Source: Dysosmobacter acutus (GTDB lineage: Bacteria; Bacillota; Clostridia; Oscillospirales; Oscillospiraceae). From it: a stretch of DNA of 64,000 bases. This document shows, piece by piece, positions 59,353 to 64,000 of the stretch. The notes beneath the pieces were generated by a model. That model saw only the letters and a program-made list of their open reading frames with translations, was not told the origin of the DNA and ran no database searches. Every line of letters begins with the position of its first letter. The stretch's first letter is position 1. The position numbers and the translations under genes were made by a program. Location of the stretch: positions 1,612,001 to 1,676,000 of the forward strand of contig NZ_JAHLQN010000001.1 of assembly GCF_018919205.1 (NCBI RefSeq), read 5' to 3'.

Positions 59353-60465
59353 TCAGGTCCGGTCTCTGCCGATCTTACAAATCTGCTCTTCCATATAGTT
59401 GATGATGACCCGTACATACCCGGAGAGCAGTTCATCCACCTCGCTGTCGCCGGTATCCACAAGCAGGGGGCTTCCCTGGAGATGGAACAGCTTTTCCTGG
59501 GTGGCCAGCACATGGAGCCGCTCTTTGCCGATGCGGCGCATTACCGCCGCGCTGAGCTGCTGGTTGCCGCGCCCAAGAAGGAAGCCCTGTCCGCCGGTGG
59601 GGGTGATGATCAGGTGGGTTTCCCGCTCATCCATGCGGCGCAGGATATCCTGCTCGCAGAGGTCGGACTGTACCAGCTGCTTGTTTAAGATCAGATCCAC
59701 GCCGATCAGGGTATCCGGCAGTCCCAGCACGTCCATCAGCGTTTTGGTGGTGGAGCCGGGGCCGACCAGATAATAGAGGTCGGGCTTCATCTGGTCGATC
59801 ATCTCCCAGGCGATGTTCACCTGCTGGGAGTGCTCGCTCAGGGGGGACGGCGCCTTGCTGCTCTGCAAAAACCGCCGTTCGTAGGGAACCTGCAGATAGC
59901 CGTAGAGGCTGGTGCTGACGCGCCCTTCCCGATAGGCGGACTCGTCGATGTCCACCACCTCGGCCTCGCGGGTCTGGGCGCAGCCGCCCTTGAGATAGTT
60001 TAAGGCCAGGCTGCCGGCCGCCTCAGGCCGGATGGCGTATACGGGGGAGTGGATTTTTACGCCGGCGGGGATGCCAAGGGCCACCTTCTCGCCGCCAACG
60101 GCGGACACCACGTCACGGGCCGTGCCGTCGCCGCCTGCAAAGAGCAGCAGGTCGGCGTCCTTCATGGCGCGGGCGGCGGCGATGGTGTCGGAGGCGGAGC
60201 TCTCCCGGGTACAGGTGGTGTAAACCACCTGTACCCGAAAGCCCAAGCTTTTTGCCAAATCTTCCCCCATCTCGCCGGAGGCGCACAGCACCAGCAGTTC
60301 GTCCTTCAGAGGGAGCAGCGCCTTCAGCGCCACGGCGGCACGGTCGTTGGCCTTGCGCACCGCGCCGCGGCGCACCGCCTCCTCATACATGCCGTCGGTC
60401 CCCTTGAGTCCCACGCTTCCGCCCATGCCTGCGATGGGGTTGATGAGTAAGCCTAAGGTTTTCAA
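59353..60465 (-). CDS. ATP-NAD kinase (AcoX-like) family protein
   Basis: The 370-residue protein has the NAD-kinase motif LLLFAGGDGTARDVVSAVGG, LGIPAGVKIHSPVYAIRPEA, and LIITPTGGQGFLLGRGNQQL. It belongs to the AcoX-type branch often found in catabolic operons, where its true substrate is not settled. The start is TTG 60465, whose TTGA overlaps the TGA of the gcvPB-like gene, so translation is coupled. The ATG at 60504 would add unlikely residues. A link to NADP supply for the two SDR enzymes is possible. Confidence 0.87.
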   Translation of the reverse strand: MKTLGLLINPIAGMGGSVGLKGTDGMYEEAVRRGAVRKANDRAAVALKALLPLKDELLVLCASGEMGEDLAKSLGFRVQVVYTTCTRESSASDTIAAARAMKDADLLLFAGGDGTARDVVSAVGGEKVALGIPAGVKIHSPVYAIRPEAAGSLALNYLKGGCAQTREAEVVDIDESAYREGRVSTSLYGYLQVPYERRFLQSSKAPSPLSEHSQQVNIAWEMIDQMKPDLYYLVGPGSTTKTLMDVLGLPDTLIGVDLILNKQLVQSDLCEQDILRRMDERETHLIITPTGGQGFLLGRGNQQLSAAVMRRIGKERLHVLATQEKLFHLQGSPLLVDTGDSEVDELLSGYVRVIINYMEEQICKIGRDRT

Positions 60466-62027
60466 TTGAACTTCTTCTGATAGCAGCGCCAGGTGACAGC
60501 CCACTGGTCGGGATCGTCCATGTTGGACTCATCCAACTGGTGGCAGACACTCTGATAGGGAGCGCCCTTGACCTTTTCAGGATTGTTGTAGGCCTCGTCG
60601 AAGACATACTTCAGAGTCTCGATGTATTCGTCGATATCATCCTTGGAGGGAGTCTCGGTGGGCTCCAGGGTCATGGGCTCGGGCACATAGTAGGGGTGGT
60701 GGCTCTGCCAATAGTGCATGCCGAAGTCCATCATGCGGCGCTGCACGTCGGCGGTGGAGACGCCGGTCTCGTCGAAGAGGGTCTCAAGGGTGTAGCGGCA
60801 CTGCTCGATGCGCTGCTTGCCGGGGATGTAGGGAGCATCCACACAGTGGAGATCCATCAGCTTCTTGAACATGTAGTTGTTGTTCAAAACAGCGGTCTTG
60901 GCCACCTGATACAGGCCGTCGGGACCCATGGAGCGGATCCAGGCATAGGCCTTCAGGATAACGGGCGCCACGCCATTGAACTCGCGGACCTTTCCGATGG
61001 CGGAGGGATCGGAGGTAATGTCGTAGTTGTAGAAGTACTTCTCTCCATCAAAATCCACCAGGGGGCCGGGCAGGAACTTCTCAAGGAACTTGGCGCAGCC
61101 GGTGGCGCCGCAGGCGGGGCCACCGCAGCCGTGAGGCGTGGAGAAGGTCTTGTGCAGGTTGAAGAAGCACATGTCAAAGCCGGCTTCTCTTGCGCGGGTG
61201 ACACCCAGCAGGCCGTTGGCGTTTGCCTGGTCATAGCCGCACAGGCCGCCCTTTTCGTGGACCAGCTTGGTGAATTCCAGAACATTCTTGTTGTAGACGC
61301 CGGTGTCCTCGGGGTTGGCCACGATGAAAGCGGCGGTGTGCTCGTTTACGGCAGCCTTAAAGGCCTCGTAGTCGGGATAGCCGTCCTTGTCGGGGTGGAT
61401 GTAGATGATCTTGAAGCCCTTGACATGGGGGGCTGCGGCGTCGGAGGGGTGGGAGTAGATGGTGGTGATGATCTCGTTGCGCTCGTTCTCCTCGCCTCTG
61501 GACTTGAAATAGGAGTAGACCAGGGAGGCCATGGTCAGGATACCCTGGCTGCCGCCGCTGGGCTGGAAGGTGAAGCGGTCCATGCCGGAAATCTCGCACA
61601 TGTAGCGGTTGGTGTCGTACATGATCTGCATGATGCCCTGGCAGGTGCTCTCGTCCTGCAGGGGGTGCATTTCACGCATCTCAGGCAGGTTGGCCAGCTG
61701 GTCGTTGACCTTGGGGCTGTACTTCACGGTGCAGGTGCCCTGGCCGATTTCGATGTTCACATCGGCGCCCAGGGTCTCCTGAGCCAGACGGGCATAGTGG
61801 CGCAGCACCCGGGGCTGAGAGATCTCAGGCAGGGCGGGAGCGCTCTTGCGCTGCAAAAACTCGGGCATGGCGGAGGTTCCGGCCACCGCCTGCTGAACGG
61901 CGGGGCTGGCCTTGGGGACCAGGATGCCGCGCTCGCCGGGCTTGGTCAGTTCAAAAATAACAGGTTCGTCCCACTTGGCCTGGTGAAACCCCGTGCGAAC
62001 CTTGGAGCTTCTGTCAATCTTTTTCAT
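60462..62027 (-). CDS. Divergent glycine-dehydrogenase (P-protein) subunit 2
   Basis: The 521-residue PLP protein is of the GcvPB type. The PLP Lys lies in FFNLHKTFSTPHGCGGPACG. Other regions have changed relative to true GcvPB. The usual GSCTMKYNP reads GTCTVKYSPKVND, and the usual HGTNPA region reads IYSHPSDAAAPHVKGF. It is also longer than typical subunits. I see no gcvT or gcvH in the window. It probably decarboxylates a different amino acid or works without the H protein. ATG 62027 follows AAAGGAG by eight bases; the subunit-1 gene lies 21 bases upstream. Confidence 0.82.
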   Translation of the reverse strand: MKKIDRSSKVRTGFHQAKWDEPVIFELTKPGERGILVPKASPAVQQAVAGTSAMPEFLQRKSAPALPEISQPRVLRHYARLAQETLGADVNIEIGQGTCTVKYSPKVNDQLANLPEMREMHPLQDESTCQGIMQIMYDTNRYMCEISGMDRFTFQPSGGSQGILTMASLVYSYFKSRGEENERNEIITTIYSHPSDAAAPHVKGFKIIYIHPDKDGYPDYEAFKAAVNEHTAAFIVANPEDTGVYNKNVLEFTKLVHEKGGLCGYDQANANGLLGVTRAREAGFDMCFFNLHKTFSTPHGCGGPACGATGCAKFLEKFLPGPLVDFDGEKYFYNYDITSDPSAIGKVREFNGVAPVILKAYAWIRSMGPDGLYQVAKTAVLNNNYMFKKLMDLHCVDAPYIPGKQRIEQCRYTLETLFDETGVSTADVQRRMMDFGMHYWQSHHPYYVPEPMTLEPTETPSKDDIDEYIETLKYVFDEAYNNPEKVKGAPYQSVCHQLDESNMDDPDQWAVTWRCYQKKFN

Positions 62028-62048
62028 ATTCGTTTCTCCTTTCACACA

Positions 62049-63443
62049 TCACAGGATCTCGCCCAGAGCGGAGACCAGGCGGTCGATGTCTTCCTTGGTG
62101 TGGATTTCTGTCACACAGTACATGGCGCACTGACCCAGGGCCGGGAAGTCCTTGGACAGATCCTTGCCGCCGAAGATGCCCTTGTCCAGAAGAGCCTTGT
62201 TGACCTGCTCCACCGTCTTGCCGGTCTTGGAGAAGTCAACGACAAACTCCTTGAAGAAGGGGGTGGAGAAGCGAATGGAGACATTGCTCAGCCCGGCGAT
62301 TTCCTTGGCGGCGTACTGGGCGTTCTGCATGATGGTCTCGCCCACTTCCTGCATGCCCTTGGGGCCCATGGTGGCCAGGTACACGCCGGCGGTGATGCCC
62401 CACAGGGCGGACTGGGTGCCCACATACTCCTTGGCCTTCTCACGCAGGTGGCCGAAAGAGGTGCGGTCATAGGCGACGTCGCCGAAGGCATACTCGCCCG
62501 GGGTGTTGGTGCAGCAGATGCCGAACAGGCGGGAGGGGAACTCCAGCACGTACTTGGGGTCATCCATGGTGGCCATGAAGCCGGACTGACCGCCGCCGTA
62601 GTTCATGTGGATGCCCAGAGGCTGCAAATCGCCGCAGACGATGTCCGCGCCATAGGAGCGGGGGACGGAGACGACGCCCAAGGAGATGGGATCCACACCC
62701 ACCACGCACTGTGCGCCCGCGGCGTGGGCCGCGTCGGCAATCTGCTGGGCCTGAACCTCCAGAACGCCCAGATAGGAGGGGTTCTCAAAGTAGACAACGC
62801 CGGTCTTGCCGGAGAGCTTGCTCTTGAGGTCATTGAGATCCATGCAGCCGGTGGCGCTGTCGATGGCCACGGTCACGATCTCCAGATCGGGCTCGCAGTA
62901 GTTCTTGATGACCGCTAACTTTTCCGGGTCAATGGAGCCGGTCAGCAGCACCTGGGTGCGGTCCGCGACACGGCAGCCCATGCGGATGGCGGTGGCGGCG
63001 GCCTGGGCCCAGTCCATGGTGGGGACGTTGACCACTTCCATGTCCACCAGCTCTGCCATCAGGCTCTCATATTCAAAGAGGCTCTGGAACCGGCCGAAAT
63101 CGTTGTAGGACTCGCCGCCGTACGCGGTGACGAACTCGCCCTTGCCGTTGACCTCGTCGCAGATGGCGGGCACATAGTGCTGCCAGCAGCCGGCGCCTAA
63201 GAAGTTCAGGTTGTCGGCGCAGGTCTTGTTCTTCTTCAGAACGCCCTCCACATGGCGGCGCAGCTCATATTCGGAGCCAAAGGCCTCGGGGAGATCCATC
63301 TGATCCTTGAGGATGATCTCATCGGGCACTTCGGCGTGGAGCTCTTCTATGGAATTCAGACCCAGCTCGCGGAGCATCTCCTGCTCTACTTCCGGAACGG
63401 AATTCGGGATGTACGGGTGACTTTTAAAACCTTTCACGCTCAT
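62049..63443 (-). CDS. Divergent glycine-dehydrogenase (P-protein) subunit 1
   Basis: The 464-residue protein is of the GcvPA type: SHPYIPNSVPEVEQEMLREL at the start, CADNLNFLGAGCWQHYVPAI (normally a SFLGAGxYxHYxPxxV form), FEYESLMAELVDMEVVNVPT, and GGGQSGFMATMDDPKYV. Subunit 1 forms the heterotetramer with subunit 2. The start is ATG 63443 with AAAGGA ten bases upstream; ATG 63452 is too close to that site. The two subunits of this operon match each other in divergence from the housekeeping enzyme. Confidence 0.82.
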   Translation of the reverse strand: MSVKGFKSHPYIPNSVPEVEQEMLRELGLNSIEELHAEVPDEIILKDQMDLPEAFGSEYELRRHVEGVLKKNKTCADNLNFLGAGCWQHYVPAICDEVNGKGEFVTAYGGESYNDFGRFQSLFEYESLMAELVDMEVVNVPTMDWAQAAATAIRMGCRVADRTQVLLTGSIDPEKLAVIKNYCEPDLEIVTVAIDSATGCMDLNDLKSKLSGKTGVVYFENPSYLGVLEVQAQQIADAAHAAGAQCVVGVDPISLGVVSVPRSYGADIVCGDLQPLGIHMNYGGGQSGFMATMDDPKYVLEFPSRLFGICCTNTPGEYAFGDVAYDRTSFGHLREKAKEYVGTQSALWGITAGVYLATMGPKGMQEVGETIMQNAQYAAKEIAGLSNVSIRFSTPFFKEFVVDFSKTGKTVEQVNKALLDKGIFGGKDLSKDFPALGQCAMYCVTEIHTKEDIDRLVSALGEIL

Positions 63444-63473
63444 AGCATTCATTTCCTTTCTGTATTGATGGGA

Positions 63474-64000
63474 TTAGGCGATGCCGCCGCCGTCCACCAC
63501 CAGCGCAGCGCCGGTGACCCAGCTGGCCAGGTCGGAGCAGAGGAAGAGCACGCCGTTGGCAATGTCCTCGGGCTGACCGATGCGGGCCAGGGGGCGGCCA
63601 GCGCCGCAGGACTTGAGGAACTCGTCGATGTCGGCGTCGCTCTTGATCTCGCCGGTCTGGCGGCCCTCGCTGACCATCATGGCGGTGACTGTGTCACCGG
63701 GGTTGATGGAGTTGACGCGGATGTTGTCCTTGCCGTGGTCAATGGCCATGGCGCGGGTGACGTTGACGATGCCGCCCTTCACGGCGCAGTAAGCGGCAGC
63801 CAGGTCGCCGCCCTTGAGACCCCAGCCGGAGCCGGTGTTGACAATGGAGCCGCCGCCGACCTTCTTCATCTCGGGGATCACGTGCTTGCTCATCAGGAAC
63901 AGGCCCTTCAGACCCACGTCCAAAACGAAGTCCCATTCCTTCTCAGCCAGATCCTCAATGGTCTTGCGGACGGTGACGCCGGCGTTGTTGTGCAGGATGT
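63474..64000 (-). CDS. SDR-family oxidoreductase (2), partial
   Basis: The C-terminal part of a second SDR enzyme, cut by the right edge. LHNNAGVTVRKTI carries NAG, YCAVKGGIVNVTRAMAIDHG the YxxxK pair, and the end reads GAALVVDGGGIA. It lies 30 bases upstream of the gcvPA-like gene and probably begins the visible operon or continues it. The N-terminal NAD motif is outside the window. Confidence 0.88.
   Translation of the reverse strand, partial: ILHNNAGVTVRKTIEDLAEKEWDFVLDVGLKGLFLMSKHVIPEMKKVGGGSIVNTGSGWGLKGGDLAAAYCAVKGGIVNVTRAMAIDHGKDNIRVNSINPGDTVTAMMVSEGRQTGEIKSDADIDEFLKSCGAGRPLARIGQPEDIANGVLFLCSDLASWVTGAALVVDGGGIA

Noticed and set aside
60540-62918. Plus-strand frame of 792 codons
   Set aside because: It is antisense to the two GcvP-like subunits, which have clear motifs; its composition is that of a shadow.
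1-64000. CRISPR arrays, tRNA and rRNA genes, insertion sequences with terminal repeats
   Set aside because: I looked for regularly spaced repeats, cloverleaf-like sequences and transposase frames and found none I could support.

Overview
The window looks like chromosome from a GC-rich, low-oxygen Firmicute of the Clostridia, most likely an intestinal Oscillospiraceae relative. Reasons: strong AGGAGG-type ribosome binding sites, frequent TTG and GTG starts, an NfnAB pair, a two-subunit glycine dehydrogenase (P-protein) type, a fused OpuC permease/binding protein, and a Tn1549/CTn-like conjugative-element module. The taxon is an inference. I saw no rRNA, tRNA or CRISPR array.

Region 1 (1-9416) is one end of an integrative/conjugative element, all on the minus strand: repA, parA, parB, four small accessory proteins, and the first 1074 codons of a giant ArdC-like/SNF2-methylase protein that runs off the left edge. 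tnpV is nested in another frame inside the giant gene. A 23-bp iteron array lies inside repA. The element probably ends between 9121 and 9400. Region 2 (9417-12746) holds a MATE exporter, a LytTR/DUF3021 regulator pair and a GNAT-YoaP acetyltransferase. Region 3 (13039-23173) is a visibly AT-richer catabolic island. It encodes an opine-type dehydrogenase, two creatinase/ectoine-hydrolase-like M24 proteins, a sodium:solute symporter, an Fn3-F5/8C-glutamine-amidotransferase protein, alanine racemase and a divergent LysR regulator.

Region 4 (23317-30410) has an NSS-family sodium symporter, a CBS protein, a Crp/Fnr regulator, nfnAB, DUF5662, an unknown protein, and a small membrane protein whose gene has an in-frame TGA in a CxxU context. 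Region 5 (30409-35725) is a livKHMGF branched-chain amino-acid ABC operon, preceded by a short ORF rich in Val/Leu/Ile and a terminator. Region 6 (35797-39825) is a busR-opuC osmoprotectant operon. Region 7 (39972-47981) holds serC-serA, a ClC channel, DUF421, DUF6774, a glycosyltransferase-CsaB fusion, DUF4330 and ruvX. Region 8 (48219-51886) is the rpmG-secE-nusG-rplK-rplA and rplJ-rplL block with an L10 leader. Region 9 (52019-64000) is a long co-directional minus-strand cluster: an SDR, divergent GcvPA/GcvPB, an ATP-NAD-kinase-like protein, two YtcJ-type amidohydrolases, a second SDR, and two NhaC antiporters, one of them frameshifted.

The best candidates for undescribed biology are the opine/creatinase-like island, the divergent GcvPAB-amidohydrolase cluster, the possible selenocysteine membrane protein, the iterons read in three frames inside repA, the nested tnpV, and possible leader-ORF attenuation of the liv operon.
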